A stretch of 64,000 nucleotides of DNA from the NCBI RefSeq assembly GCF_026914265.1, contig NC_069130.1:4052001-4116000 (forward strand), in the 5' to 3' direction. Shown in pieces: positions 37,832 through 50,916 of this stretch. The position numbers and the translations under genes are program-made. Positions within the stretch are counted from its first letter, which is position 1; each line of letters starts with the position of its first letter. This DNA is from Mya arenaria (taxonomy: Eukaryota > Mollusca > Bivalvia > Myida > Myidae). The notes below the pieces were generated by a model. The model worked only from the letters and a program-made list of their open reading frames with translations. It was not told the origin of the DNA and made no database searches.

Positions 37832-40800
37832 CTATTTTGTCGCGGACATAAAGCGTTCCTGGGCTAACTTCTTAAGATCTTTCCGTGAAAGTTTCCCGGA
37901 CGACAAGAGAGGAAACTCGTCCAGAAACATGTAAAACTTCGGTAAAACAGTAAATACACCAGGTCTGTCATTGTGGTAGTCCTCACAAAACCTTCTAAGG
38001 GTCTCCTCTGTTAAGTCACTTCCATCTTGTTTAATGACGCATGCGCACACAACCTGGTAGAAAACCGGGTCGGGGACGGGAACCAGCGCGGCTGCCCCGA
38101 ACCCCGGGCAGTTCTTCAGAACGCGCTCCAAGATCTCCGGGGCAACGTTCATCCCACCGCTAATTATCATGTTAGACTTACGGCCGTCGACGAAGATTTG
38201 GCCGTCTGACGTCATCCGCCCTAAGTCGTCTGTTTTGTACCAGCCGTCATCTGTGAACGCTTGCTTCGTTTTCTCAGGATCGTTGTAATACTCCTTAAAT
38301 ATTACCCGACTGCGAATGAATATTTCTCCCCTCTCGTTCATTGGAACTACTTTTCCGCCCTTATCGACGATTTTAAATTCAAACCCAGGTCCAGTGATGA
38401 CCTTACCACAAGAGAACTCCACGAAGTTTTCTATATCTGTGACCACCCCAAGGCCGCAAATTATGAACTCCGTCCCACCGTATGCGCAGACGACACTGGT
38501 ACACAGCGGGCCGATACACTGCACTGCACCACGTGTGATCGGTTGACCACCAGTGAGAATGTACCTCAGGGAACAGTCGGAGGGAATTTTGTCCTGCAAT
38601 ATTCATTGGTTAAAAGCAACTTTTAAAACTTATAGGCGTGGGAAAGGTAAGAGCCAAATTTCAGTACCCTAACTACATAATATAAAGAGACTGATAATTT
38701 TAACTAATAAAGGCATTTAAAGATATTTATATCAGTTATTAAGCTATGTATATTAACATAATCGCCAGCGCTTCGCATTTGAAAGAAATAATTGTAAATC
38801 ATACTAACCTTCCGGCGAATCATCTCGTGCAAGAACGGCGGGAGCACGTACATGAGGGTGCACCGCTCACGCTGGATGATCTGGACGGTGGCGTCCATTA
38901 GGTCCGCGCCTGAAGAGGCGAAACCGGAAGTGGTGACGCGGGTTTGTCCAGTGAGTACCTGGAAGGGGAAACCCCCGACCCAGGTGAACGGCCGGTCACA
39001 GTAGACTCTCAGCGACCTGCAAAAGGCATACACTTCTTGGGTTTAAAACTAATACTCACAGATTAAGAATGCTCAGATTGCATAATATTCTCTACTAGGC
39101 TTGAAATTCAAAAGCTTGCAGTAAAAAAAGAAAAAAACTTCTGTTATTTGAGGCCGTCACTTCTGACCATTTTGTTCAATATTTGTCCTAATTGTTATTG
39201 GCTTAGGGCCTCAGGTATAAGCTTCGTCAACTAAAACCTGGTTTGATGGTCGGGTGCGGTAAGTGTATCCCAAAACATTTAAGAAATACAGAACCCCGTT
39301 GCTTCGAGCTCGCTTGGTTCAACATTCCTCGTTGGCTCGAACTTGATGTTAAGACCGATTTATTTATACTGAAGGTAAACATTCCCGCATGGCTTGAATG
39401 TTCCGAGGCTCGAGGTTTTATCGCCGGACCCTGGGAGTTCGAGCCAACGGGGTTCGACTGTTATCTAATTTGAATATTAAATTGATGAAAATCTGGCAGA
39501 TTTCATCTCCCTTCAGAGATGTTGGGATCATATAAAGTCCGGTACCCGTGACAGTGCATCCATAGTGCAGACCAACTAGTGAAGGCGTTAATTTTAAAAG
39601 CAATTTGTAAATTTTGCACTTCTTCCTCAAGTATTACAAACCAGTGAAGGTAAAATGACATTATAAGTACTGGTCACTCAGCCCGCAAATGTGTATATGC
39701 CGTGGTCCACTCATTATCGACACATGGTAAGTGGTCAATAAGTAGCGTGTTATATATCTTATGCTATACATTTCATATTACTATATTGTAAAGCTATTGG
39801 TGCGTTTTATTGCACAAAGCAAATAATGCACAAACGTTTCAACATTTAAAAACATTGTTTAATTTCGCATATTATTTTAATTGTTGTGAAAAGCGCAAAG
39901 CTAAGTAAATATCTGAGATAGGGCATACGTGAACTTTTAGCTGATGCATCGTTGCTATGACTGTCGAACAGCTGTTCTAAGACGTCCCATTTCTCTCCGT
40001 TCTCCCCCGGATCCATCACAAGCAGTGCGCATGTCTGGAGACGTTCCATGGTTGCTACGACGTCACTTCCGTCTGTGTATGTGAATGAAAGACAAGCAGG
40101 GCGTAGCCCGGCCACCATACATCCGAAAGTGAGGTACACCCACTCCGGGCAGCTACGGAGATCGATCGCTACGCACTCGCCCTTTCTAAGGCCTGAAAAT
40201 TTGTGTTAAAAGAAAGGATTATAACACTTAAGAATGTGTCAACTGCGTAAAAAGGTTTTATGACATTTATAATCCAAAAAAGCTGTTGAGAAACAAACAA
40301 TCTAAGAACATATTATATACATTTAACGTTTATATATATGCAAACTGAATTAATCAGAAAGAAACACATGTTTTACTTTGGATGTTCTTACCGAGTTTTA
40401 GAAGCGCCCTGGTGACGTTGAACGAGTTCTCGTGCAGTTGCCTCCACGTGACCACATTACGCTCGTATTGCGCACCTGTCGTGTACGTAGAGGATGGTCA
40501 ATTAGACAGTAACGTCTGGTGGAACATAAAGTATACGTGCGCGAAGTGAAACAAAGAACTGTCCATTTCTTACTTAGTAAAGGGAAAACGACCTTAACAG
40601 GTTATGACTTTATCAGGTAATTTCCTTGCAAATGCTTTACCTACTTGATACCTTTATTCATGACACACATAACTATGTTCAAAATCATTTTATACGTGTG
40701 TTTTGTGCTAAATATTAGATAGGTTACCAGAACAGAACAGAACAGAAAAGTTATTTTTGACTTAAGCATATACAGCTCATCGTCACATTACACAAATATA

Positions 40801-43800
40801 AACATAAATATGGAATACACACACACATAAACAATCAAAATATATATAGTTTCATGTATAACACGTTTTAAATGATGTTTGTTTCATTGACAGATTTTCC
40901 AGAAATTTCTCAAAAATGGAAAGAACAAAAGAAATAAAGGAAAACATCAACCAAGTTACACATAAATCAGCGTGCATGATGGTTGATATGAAAGTGAGAA
41001 TGTTAAATATATTATTTAACACATAAACCTTGAAAATTGCGGAAAGTATAATAAGACATGAAAATAGAAGCAGTATTGCCGTTTATAAAGGAACCTAATA
41101 CCAATAGATTGGAGATACATCATGTGTGATAAAACAACAACAGGAAACAAAACAAACAAACATGTAAAAAGGAAATACAAAGACATATACAGCTCGTCTT
41201 GTTTTTGGTGACAATTCATGAATAAAACAATTAGGCATTATTCTTTCTTATTTTAAAGACTTTTAGACAAAAAATTGCTAATTACCAAACATAACTTGTA
41301 ACTTGTACGTGTTGCCATGCACCCCTTAATGTACATTTAGTGTTCGATATACGTGTGATAATCAACTTCGCTGACACTCGTGATTTTATAAACTAATGGC
41401 CATTCCCGTTGCGTCCATGTATACTGTTTGTTACATCAATATTTCCGATAAACGAGTCTCTTTCAATAACAACGGGACAACAAACAATGTACACGTACAA
41501 ACCATGCACACGTACACACTACACTACCAGTATGGTGTACAACTTACAATCAAGACGTACACATAAACACCATGCACACGTACACACTTCGCTACCTGTA
41601 TGGTGTACAACTCACAGTCAACACTTAAACGTACACACCATGCACACGTACACACTTCGCTACCTGTATGGTGTACAACTTACAGTCAAGACGTACACAT
41701 AAACACCATGCACACGTACATACTTCGCTACCTGTATGGTGTACAACTCATAGTCAAGACGTACACGTACATACTACACACAAGTAAACACTTCGCTACC
41801 TGTATGGTGTACAACTCACAGTCAAGACATACACGTACACACCATGCACACGTACACACTACGCTACCTGTATGGTGTATAACTCACGGTTAAGACGTAA
41901 ACGTACACACCATGCACACGTACACACTACGCTACCTGTATGGTGTACAACTCACAGTCAAGACGTACATGCACACACTATGCACACGTACACACTACGC
42001 TACCAGTATGATGCACAACTCACAGTCAATACCTACGCATACACACTTCGCTACCTGTGTGGTGTACAACACACAGTCAAGACGTACGCGTACACTACAT
42101 GCACACATACACACTTCGCTACCTGTATGGTGTACAACTCACAGTCAAGACTTACGCGTACACACTTCGGTACCTGTATGATGTATAACTCACAGTCAAT
42201 GCGTACACGTACACACTATGGAGACGTACACACTTCGCTACCTGTATGGTGTACAACTCACAGTTAAGACGTACACGTACATACTATGCACACGTACACA
42301 CTATGGACACGTACACATTACGATACCTGTATGGTGTACAACTTACAGTCAAGACGTACACATACACAGCATGCACACGTACACACCTCGCTACCTGTAT
42401 GGTGCACAACTCACAGTCAAGACGTACGTGAACACACTATGCACACGTACACACTTCGCTTCCAGTATGGTGTACAACTCATAGTCAAGACTTGCGCGTA
42501 CACACTTCGCTACCTGTATGATGTATAACTCACAGTCAATGCGTACACGTACACACTATGGACACGTACACACTTCGCTACCTGTATGGTGTACAAATCA
42601 CAGTCAAGACATACACGTACATACTATGCACACGTACACACTTCGCTACCTGTGTGATGTATAACTCACAGTCAATACGTACACGTACACACTATGGAAA
42701 CGTACACACTACGCTAACTGTGTCGTGTACAACTCACAGTCAAGACGTACACGTACACACCATGCACATATACACACTTCGCTTCCAGTATGGTGTAGAC
42801 TCACAGTCAATACGTACATGTACACACTATGCACACATACACACTTTGCTTCCAGTATGGTGTACAACTCACAGTCAAGACGTACATGTACACACCATGC
42901 ACACGTACATACTTCGCGACCTGTATGTTGTACAACTCACAGTCAAGACGTACACGTACACACTATGCTACCTGTATGGTGTACAACTCACAGTCAAGAC
43001 GTACACGTACACACTACGCTACCTGTATGGTGTACAATTCACAGTCAAGACGTACACGTACACACCATGCACACATACACACTTTGCTACCTGTATGGTG
43101 TACAACTCACAGTCAAAGAATACACGTACACACAACGCTACCTGTATGGTACACAACTTACAGTCAAGACGTGCAAGTACAGACCATGCATACGTACACA
43201 TCTCGCTACCTGTATGGTGTACAACTCACAGTCAAGACGTACACTTACACTATTCGCTACCTGTATAGTGTAAAACTCACAGTCAAGACGTAAACGTACA
43301 GACCATGCACACGTACACAATATGCTACCTGTATGGTGTACAACTCACAGTCAAGACGCACATGAACACACTATTCACACGTAAACACTTCAATACCTGT
43401 ATGGTGTACAACTCACAGTCAAGACGTACACGTACACACTATGCACACGTAAACACTTCACTATCTGTATGGTGTACAACTCACAGTCAAGACGTACACG
43501 GAAACACTATGCACACGTACATACTACGCTACCTGTATGGTGTACAACTCACAGTCAAGACGTACACGTACACACTTTGTACACGTACAAACTACGCTAC
43601 CTGTATGGTGTACAACTCACAGTCAAGACGTACACGGACACACTATGTACACGTACCCACTTCGCTACCTGTATGGTGAACAACTCACAGTCAAGACGTA
43701 CACGTACCCACTACGCTACCTGTATGGTGTACAACTCACAGATAAGACGTACGCATACACACTACGCTACCTGCATGGTGTATAACTCACAGTCAACACT

Positions 43801-45302
43801 TACGCGTACAAACTATGCACACGTACACACTACGCTACCTGTATGGTGCATAACTCACAGTCAACACTTACGCGTACAAACTATGCACACGTACACACTA
43901 CGCTACCTGTATGGTGTATAACTCACAGTCAACACTTACGCGTACAAACTATGCACACGTACACACTACGCTACCTGTATGGTGTATAACCCACAGTCAA
44001 CACTTACGCGTACAAACTATGCACACGTACACACACGCTACCTGTATGGTGTATAACTCACAGTCAACACTTACGCGTACAAACTATGCACACGTACACA
44101 CCACGCTACCTGTATAGTGTATAACTCACAGTCAACACTTACACGTACAAACTATGCACACGTACACACCACGCTACCTGTATAGTGTATAACTCACAGT
44201 CAACACTTACGCGTACAAACTATGCACATGTACACACACGCTACCTGTATGGTGTATAACTCACAGTCAACACTTACACGTACAAACTATGCACACGTAC
44301 ACACTACGCTACCTGTATGGTGTATAACTCACAGTCAACACTTACACGTACATACTATGCACACGTACACACTACGCTACCTGTATGGTGTATAACTTCC
44401 AGTCAACACTTACACGTACATACTATGCACACGTACACACTACGCTACCTGTATGGTGTATAACTCACAGTCAACACTTACACGTACAAACTATGCACAC
44501 GTACACACTACGCTACCTGTATGGTGTATAACTCCCAGTCAACACTTACACGTACAAACTATGCACACGTACACACCACGCTACCTGTATAGTGTATAAG
44601 TCACAGTCAACACTTAAACGTACAAACTATGCACACGTACACACTACGCTACCTGTATGGTGTATAACTCACAGTCAACACTTAAACGTACAAACTATGC
44701 ACACGTACACACTACGCTACCTGTATGGTGTATAACTCACAGTCAACACTTACGCGTACAAACTATGCACACGTACACACTACGCTACCTGTATGGTGTA
44801 TAACTCACAGTCAACACTTACGCGTACAAACTATGCACACGTACACACTACGCTACCTGTATGGTGTATAACTCACAGTCAACACTTACGCGTACAAACT
44901 ATGCACACGTACACACTACGCTACCTGTATAGTGTATAACTCACAGTCAACACTTAAGCGTACAAACTATGCACACGTACACACTACGCTACCTGCATGG
45001 TGTATAACTCACAGTCAACACTTACGCGTACAAACTATGCACACGTACACACTACGCTACCTGTATAGTGTATAACTCACAGAACATACGTACATGAAAA
45101 CGTAAATACAGCGTTTTGAAACCTTTCTTTAATAATTGTAATTGCTTCTTATAGACTTTCATATACCTGGTGTAACAAAAACAAGCGCATCCCCTTCCCC
45201 GAGTTCCGCCGCGTTTTTCGCTAGACACGCCCCTACAGTCTTAATACCGTCGTCATGTACAGTACGCTCCAAATGGATGTAGCTTTCCCCACACGGCGCC
45301 AT
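37832..45302 (-). CDS. ACSF2-like acyl-CoA synthetase, left copy, lacking the P-loop part of exon 3
   Basis: Exons: 45302-45167 (start MAPCGESYIHLERTVHDDG), 40475-40392, 40192 to about 39932 (broken), 39016-38809, 38593-37832 (stop). The family activates fatty acids with ATP and CoA; ACSF2 is mitochondrial in vertebrates. Exon 4 carries YVLPPFLHEMIRR. Exon 5 (253 codons) has ILTGGQPITR, SVVCAYGGTEF (TGE-like motif), GRGEIFIR-like NERGEIFIRS, DDGWYKTDDLGR, the hinge-type DGRKSNMIISGGMNVAP and the C-terminal SSGKLSRKDLKKLA with the catalytic-type Lys. The end of exon 3, with the phosphate-binding TSGSTGVPK, is absent. After MPYLRYLL the sequence jumps to intron sequence found 435 bases further on in the right arm. 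So this copy is probably not a working enzyme as assembled. Intact, it would be about 566 residues. Confidence 0.85.
39289..39460. mobile_element. Small MITE with pogo/Tigger-like ends
   Basis: The left end CAGAACCCCGTTGCTTCGAG and the right end in reverse complement CAGTCGAACCCCGTTGGCTC are typical of short pogo/Tigger-type (Tc1-mariner) derivatives. TA precedes the left end. It is about 172 bases long. It is repeated in the right arm from 63851 to the window end. Confidence 0.65.
39311..43016. repeat. Left arm of a large inverted duplication
   Basis: It matches 59797-64000 in reverse complement: MITE, intron, exon 3 (part), intron, exon 2, intron and the first part of the tandem array. For example, the 204 bases at 41016-41219 are identical by eye to 61679-61882 reversed. 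The left arm lacks about 435 bases present at 62970-63404. The outer limit is not reached because the window ends. Confidence 0.93.
40728..41230 (-). repeat. Possible LINE or SINE 3' end with pentamer tail
   Basis: On the minus strand an AATAA-type sequence is followed by (TTCTG)n at about 40730-40750, the style of some LINE 3' ends. No coding part is visible. The matching copy in the right arm ends at about 62157. Confidence 0.35.
41480..45085. repeat. 51/68-bp tandem array in intron 1 of the synthetase gene
   Basis: Units share CGCTACCTGTATGGTGTA and AACTCACAGTCAA. In the part up to about 43780 units alternate between about 51 and 68 bases, with linker GACGTACACGTACACAC. From about 43780 to 45080 they are nearly uniform 68-base units with linker CACTTACGCGTACAAAC. 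The second block looks recently homogenised. Long open frames on both strands are repeat artefacts. Confidence 0.95.
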
Positions 45303-46065
45303 TTCACTTGTTGGTATAAAGGAGTGATAAAATAACTACATTTGCATACACATGTACATCTGCTATTCCTTGATGTCAGTTACTCCACTGTTAAAAGTTC
45401 TTTGAAATGCGAGAGTAATCTTATCTTCGCTTCTAAAATATTCTATTCACCCGAGTAAAAATACACCTCTACATGTATGCAAGCCTTTCTGTGCCTATGC
45501 ATAGTGATACAGCAGCTGCGGGGATTGCTCTCTGCTGATAAAAACTTGAATGACCTTGTTCACCTTGTGATATCTCCCCAGGTTTATCAAATATTACTAT
45601 CTTAAACCGGATCATCTCTTGGTGTACTTCAGACATAAGATAGCACAGCCGGTCTTTAGGTTTGCTATACGCTGAAAAGTACGGGAATTTGAGGTAAACA
45701 TAGGTTTACTTGTTGTTGTTTCGCTCTGAATTAAAAAGAAGTAGAGCAATGGACTCGCACAGAATCAACTCCAGACACATTGTTGATGAATATTAGACAC
45801 TTACCATTGTATATTTGTTTTTAAACAAATTAGCATGGCTTATGAATGAAACGTTTGTTTACAATGCTGGTTTACTCTTTTTGACTCTCTTTCGTTTATA
45901 AGTTATTTAACGAAGTTTCAAATATGTTGTTTACTCTTGCAGACATATCATGCTTGAAGATTTACAGACAAAGCTTTTTCAAAGTATGGTTATTTTTAAT
46001 GAAAACGAAATGTTGACTTTAACCGACCGGAGTGTATGCCAAAGTATATCATAAGGTGGCATATA
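45303..46065. other. Upstream flank of the synthetase start, no feature seen
   Basis: About 760 bases upstream of the likely ATG. No TATA box or upstream exon is evident. Confidence 0.4.
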
Positions 46066-47327
46066 ACTGCCGTAAGATAGCCTGTTAAAGCTGCACTCTC
46101 ACAGATTGAACGTTTTGGCAACTTATTATTTTTTGTCATGGAACGAGCCAATTTTTGCGAAGATCCATGGAAACCAGTGATATAAGACTGCAGACAAAAA
46201 TAAGATCACTGATCGTTTTATATTTAAGTTAAAAAATTAATGTTTTATGTATTTTTCTTAAACCGTTAGTGACGGTTTAAGCCATAAAACATTAATTTTC
46301 GAATGGAAATATGCAAATCTGCGATCTGATCTTTTGTCAGTCGTTTGCGAATTTGTTATGTGTTAATCACTTAATTTTCGCGGTAATTATCTAGCTATCT
46401 TGTTAATTATCGCGATGTCGGTAAGATAAATATGATAAGACTAACAACAGGCTTGAAAGTGCCCAGAATTGTCACCTATTACCTTTTAGCTGTACAACAT
46501 TAACATATTAAGTAGCATGGTTTGCAAATTCCACTTAATAAGTAATATAACGACTGGTTTACTAGATAAGATTCCTGTTACCACTAAGGCCTAAACAAAT
46601 TGTTTGGCTAGGGTTACATCCTTTAAAAGAATAGGTAGGGTAGGTAGCCTTTTTATTATAAGCCTTTATATGAGAATGTTATTTTCATCATTGGAAAACA
46701 GTGTTCAAGTTAGCTTCCGTGTATAAGGCGATCAATGCATTAAACTACATATTAAAACACACCTTTTAAGCCTTACCTATAAATGTTTTTTTTTGGCTTT
46801 TTTGCAGTGACTGGATATCTAGTTATGATTTGCGAATTCCACTTAGTAAATAACTTACTAACTGATTAACTAGAAAATACCAGTTACCTATAAATGCATT
46901 CCAGATTCAGGCGCTAACAGGTTTCTAGATATGGTTTGCGAATTCCACTAAGTTAAAACCAAAGATAAGATTCGTGTTACCACTTACTAAGTGAAATTCG
47001 CAAAACAGAAGAAAATAATCAGTCGTATGAATATATGTACATGTATGATACCTGGTAACACGAATCTTATCTAGTTAACATGTTACAACATGTATTATGT
47101 TTTTTATTAAGTGGAATTACCATACCTAGTTAACCTGTTAATGTTGTTTAGCTAAAAAGGGTAATAGGTGGCAGTTCTGGGCACTTTTTAGCCTATTTAT
47201 AGTATTATGATATTTATCTTACCAAAAAAGTATCGCGAATATTAACTAGATAACTAATTAAATATCACGAAATTAAGTGTTTAACTCGAAACGATTTGCC
47301 AACGCTATCAGGTTATCTTACGGCAGT
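46066..47327. mobile_element. Inverted-repeat element of about 1.26 kb
   Basis: The ends ACTGCCGTAAGATAGCCTG and, reversed, ACTGCCGTAAGATAACCTG continue as inverted repeats of about 230 bases (for example GGTAAGATAAATAT near 46425 and 47208-47222) once an inserted MITE (46085-46340) is removed. Inner parts include repeated GCGAATTCCACTTA blocks. No transposase is seen. Confidence 0.75.
46085..46340. mobile_element. Truncated palindromic TTAA MITE inside the larger element
   Basis: It starts TTAAAGCTGCACTCTCAC and includes the central hairpin AAACCGTTAGTGACGGTTTAA. It matches the complete copy at 48043-48407 but lacks about the last 105 bases. It interrupts the left inverted repeat of the 46066-47327 element, so it inserted later. 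Confidence 0.8.
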
Positions 47328-48042
47328 AATCAATCGTAACAACTCGGCCTTCTCCGGCAAGCTTCGAGAAAGACCTCGTTAATAGTAGTAAGGATCATCA
47401 TAGGTTATGATACGATGGGGTGCCGAGGATGAGTAGGGATAAACGAAAGTGCGATGCGGCTGCCATTAAATTTTGACCCCGTTGAAAAGTGACCCCATGG
47501 ATCATTTTTCAACGTTGAGAATTGACCCTGCCAACAATTCAACGTTAAGTTTTGATCCAAAAATCGTTGAAATGTGATCAGTCGTTAAATTTTGATCACA
47601 AATGGGGTCTTTTTTAACAGGTGGAAAAAAGGCATATGTACGCATAGAGGCGTTCTTATATTTCAAGCAATTCAATAAAAGCTATGACAACAACATCATT
47701 ATACAACGTTAAGCATGCGCGGATCCAGACTACAATGCCGAGGGTCAAACTCATCCTGAAATATTGACAACCAAAAGTGTTTCTTTCTCAATTATTTATG
47801 AACCAGAGAACATGTTTTACCGCATATGTATGGTCTGTTATGCGTCCCATAAGGGAACCTTCATATCGAAAGGGGTCCGATTTAAATTTGAGAAGTGGGA
47901 GGCTGGCATGAATATGTTTAAAGAAGGGCTTGTCAAATTTCAGGGGGCACGACCCCTCGCCGTCCCATCCTTTCCGGCACATGCATGGTGACGTTTCTGT
48001 ACGTTTCCGTACATAAGAGAGGAGGAATACAATGTTCCTCAC

Positions 48043-48407
48043 TTAAAGCTGCACTCTCACAAATTTACCGTTTTTACAACTTTTTATTTTTTTGTCTTGG
48101 AAAAAGCAAATGTTGCGTAAATATCTGCAAACTATTGACAATAGATTGCTGACAAAAGATCAGATTGCAGATTTGCATATTTCCGTTCGAAAATTTATGT
48201 TAATGGCTTAAACCATTAGTAACGGTTTAAGAACACTGCATAAAACATTAATTTTTGAACTGCAATATAAATATCTGAGATATAATTTTTTGTCAGCAGT
48301 ATTATATCAGTTGTTTCCATGGATTTTTGCAAGAAATGACTCGTTCCAAGACAAAAAAATAAAAAAAAAGTTGTCAAAATGTTCAATCAGTGAGAGTGCA
48401 GCTTTAA
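48043..48407. mobile_element. Complete palindromic MITE, 365 bp, TTAA at both ends
   Basis: It is an almost full-length palindrome: TTAAAGCTGCACTCTCAC at one end and GTGAGAGTGCAGCTTTAA at the other, with the central AACCATTAGTAACGGTTTAA. TTAA ends suggest piggyBac- or Kolobok-type mobilisation. Confidence 0.9.
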
Positions 48408-48783
48408 GAGGGGCATATAAATTTGGCCTCCGGACCATGCGTCAGTGCATCCCACCTTAATTATCAAATCTGTGGCCTTCAAAAGTATAAGATCTAAAGC
48501 CATGAAACTTTCATTTTTCAGCATCAACTCCTCATTAACGACATAAATGGGATTCGTTCACAGATTGCCAAATTGCACTTTTGAATATTTGTGTTGCATA
48601 TTCCAAAATAAACTGATGCATCGCATTAGATATGTCAAATTTTGAAAAGTGCCTATTGGCCTTCTTCAAACTATGTGGATATATCTTTATGGTCAAAAAG
48701 TGTCTTTGAAGCAACACGATTTTAAAGCGTTAGTAAAGCCTCTCTTTATATCGAATGTAGTACTTTTAATTTCAAACCTCCAT

Positions 48784-48866
48784 GGCCGAGTGGTAAACGC
48801 ATTGGACAATATTTTTGGACTTATAGTCGTAAGGTGGGTAGATGGTGAGTTCGAAACCCCGCCCTG
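48784..48866 (+). tRNA. tRNA-like sequence (Ser/Leu type), degenerate
   Basis: TGGCCGAGTGGTAAACGCA resembles the A box of class II tRNAs (Ser or Leu), and GAGTTCGAAACCCC resembles the B box. The acceptor stem does not pair well. It is probably a pseudo-tRNA or SINE head rather than a working gene. Confidence 0.45.
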
Positions 48867-49249
48867 CCAACATTATCATCAAGTTTTTGCTTTTTGCATT
48901 TTTTATTTCCATAATTTCTATGTCAAACAGCATCAGGATAAAACATTGACCATAAAGAATAATTTTTCAGGAAAGGGGTGTGTCGTTTGTAAACAAAACT
49001 ATAATTTATTAAATTTAATGTTACGGCACATTGAAGAGCGAATTTGCTATTCTGGTTTTGCAGCCAGATATAGTCTATTAAATATTATATTGGATACAAA
49101 CATTCAAAATGCATGTGTCGTCATAGGCGTTGTGCGAAACTTGGTAGCATTGAAAAATTTAGTTCGTCTATTCAAATCGAAGGGAAAGCTTGTTTACACA
49201 TTTGATGTGCATGCTAAAAGGCTAAGTCACATGGTCGAATTAAAAAAAT

Positions 49250-50040
49250 AAGCTTGTTATCACCCAAGGCCATGCTATGAAAAGGAGAGGATTCGATTTC
49301 GCACAAAATTGAGTCTCAAAAACGAGTCAAAACCTGTTTCTTTTGTAGAAACAAATATTTTATCAAACTGCACACACTATTCATTCTTTAATATACTTAT
49401 AATTATTAGAAGAAACTAATTCACAGTTGCCGTCTAGGAAGAGTTGTATATAATGTTTCAACTTATTTTATCAAATGGTTTCTGAATCAGAATTTCTGAA
49501 GTCGATTAGGGCCAAATTCGAGCAAGAGTAACTTTATTATTTTGAAAAGGCTGATCACTGCGATGGCCGATGAGACGTTTCTATCCAGTCCATCGGTTGG
49601 ATACTAAGAGATGACCTTGATAATGACTGAACAAAACCTCAACCATGGTTCATTATAATTATACATTTTAATACAAAACTCGTATGAAAACTGAAGGGTT
49701 TCAAATACAGGTACATTATTTTGAAGACCCAGGATGTCCTCTATGAAATATTTCATCAGGAAATTTATACGATTTGACCACTTTAACGATATATTAAGGA
49801 TATGTTTATAACGACCAAATTGCGATCTAATATATAGAGTTATAATGATAAATTTATGACTAAAATTAACAATTTGTTACCAGTGGTACGATCGTTATAC
49901 GAGGTACGTTGTATTTACGAGTTGTTGCTATTGAAGTATGAGTCATTATGGTCAATCTAGCCTTTACGAGTATTGTACGTTACAATGTGTTGGCGAGCTG
50001 CTATGACACGGCTGCGAAACAGTGGCTCCAGCTCTTTTAG
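49250..50040. other. Interior of the inverted-repeat unit, nothing recognised
   Basis: AT-rich sequence without domains, RNA signatures or clear repeats. Confidence 0.35.
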
Positions 50041-50044
50041 GAAC

Positions 50045-50120
50045 TGTGTATAAAAAGAGCCAATGACTCTTCCGAGCTAGAGCAAAAGAATGGATATCAT
50101 CATAAAACGTAAGTATAACT
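50045..50120 (+). promoter_or_regulatory. Candidate TATA promoter with short first exon
   Basis: GTATAAAAAG at about 50048-50057 is followed about 33 bases later by AAGAATGGATATC and then a strong donor-like GTAAGTATAAC at about 50109. This spacing fits a core promoter, a first exon with a start codon and a splice donor. No downstream coding exon could be identified, so it may be chance or part of the surrounding element. Confidence 0.2.
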
Positions 50121-50916
50121 CGTTAATTTATCTTATATCACTATTATGACGGCTTATTTGAAAAATCGGGGAATGCAGTGCCATATAAATATGTTTAATC
50201 TTCACACGTGTTTCGGTTATTTTGTAAACATATTGTTTATGGAGTTATAAAACCGATTCTCCCATCAAACACATGCATGTTTACAAACGAAAGTAGAACA
50301 TTTTCATCAATATTTAGCTGATTTTCACTCAAGAAGCATACATTTAAGATAAAACCAGTATTATCGAGTGCTTTTATATTGTCGGGAATAAAATTGACCG
50401 CCTGTTTACCGGAATAAGCATGTTTATTATCTTTCTGGATTGAGCTGGAGCCAAAAGCCAGGGAGCTGGAGTCTAAGCGTGGAGGCTGAGCCAATACCCT
50501 GTATTATAATAATATAATAAATATAACACACCGACGAGGGCCATATGACATTATAAGGACCGGCCAGTCAGTCAACGAAGGTCCGTATACACCTTCATTG
50601 CAGCCGTGTATGAGTAGTTGCGATTTAATCCCCAGTTACTTACGAAATTATATTTTCAACTTTATTTGCACCATCATTCGAATAGACACCCAAAACCAAA
50701 GCATAGCGTACGAAAGACACATTTTGCTATTACACCAACGGTATCTACAATTGTGAAGAACACGTCAAGTTATTGTAAAGTACTTGTAAATAATTTGGTC
50801 CTAAATTTTAGCATGCCTGGAAAACTATCCTTTATGGTCAATGTCTTACCCTGATGCTGTTTGACATATATATTATGACAATAAACAATGCAAAACAGCG
50901 GGAAAAAAAACTGGCA

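Noticed and set aside
41016-41219. A 67-codon frame present identically in both duplication arms
   Set aside because: Identity is explained by the recent duplication. The frame has no domain and lies in intron sequence next to a pentamer-tailed repeat.
42558-43293. Several open frames of 150-236 codons in the synthetase intron array, and their mirror frames at 59720-61313
   Set aside because: They are by-products of 51-base units, which keep a frame open. Several overlap in different frames at once.
48649-49251. A 200-codon open frame
   Set aside because: It runs across a tRNA-like sequence and an inverted-repeat arm, has no domain, and its mirror arm is not open.
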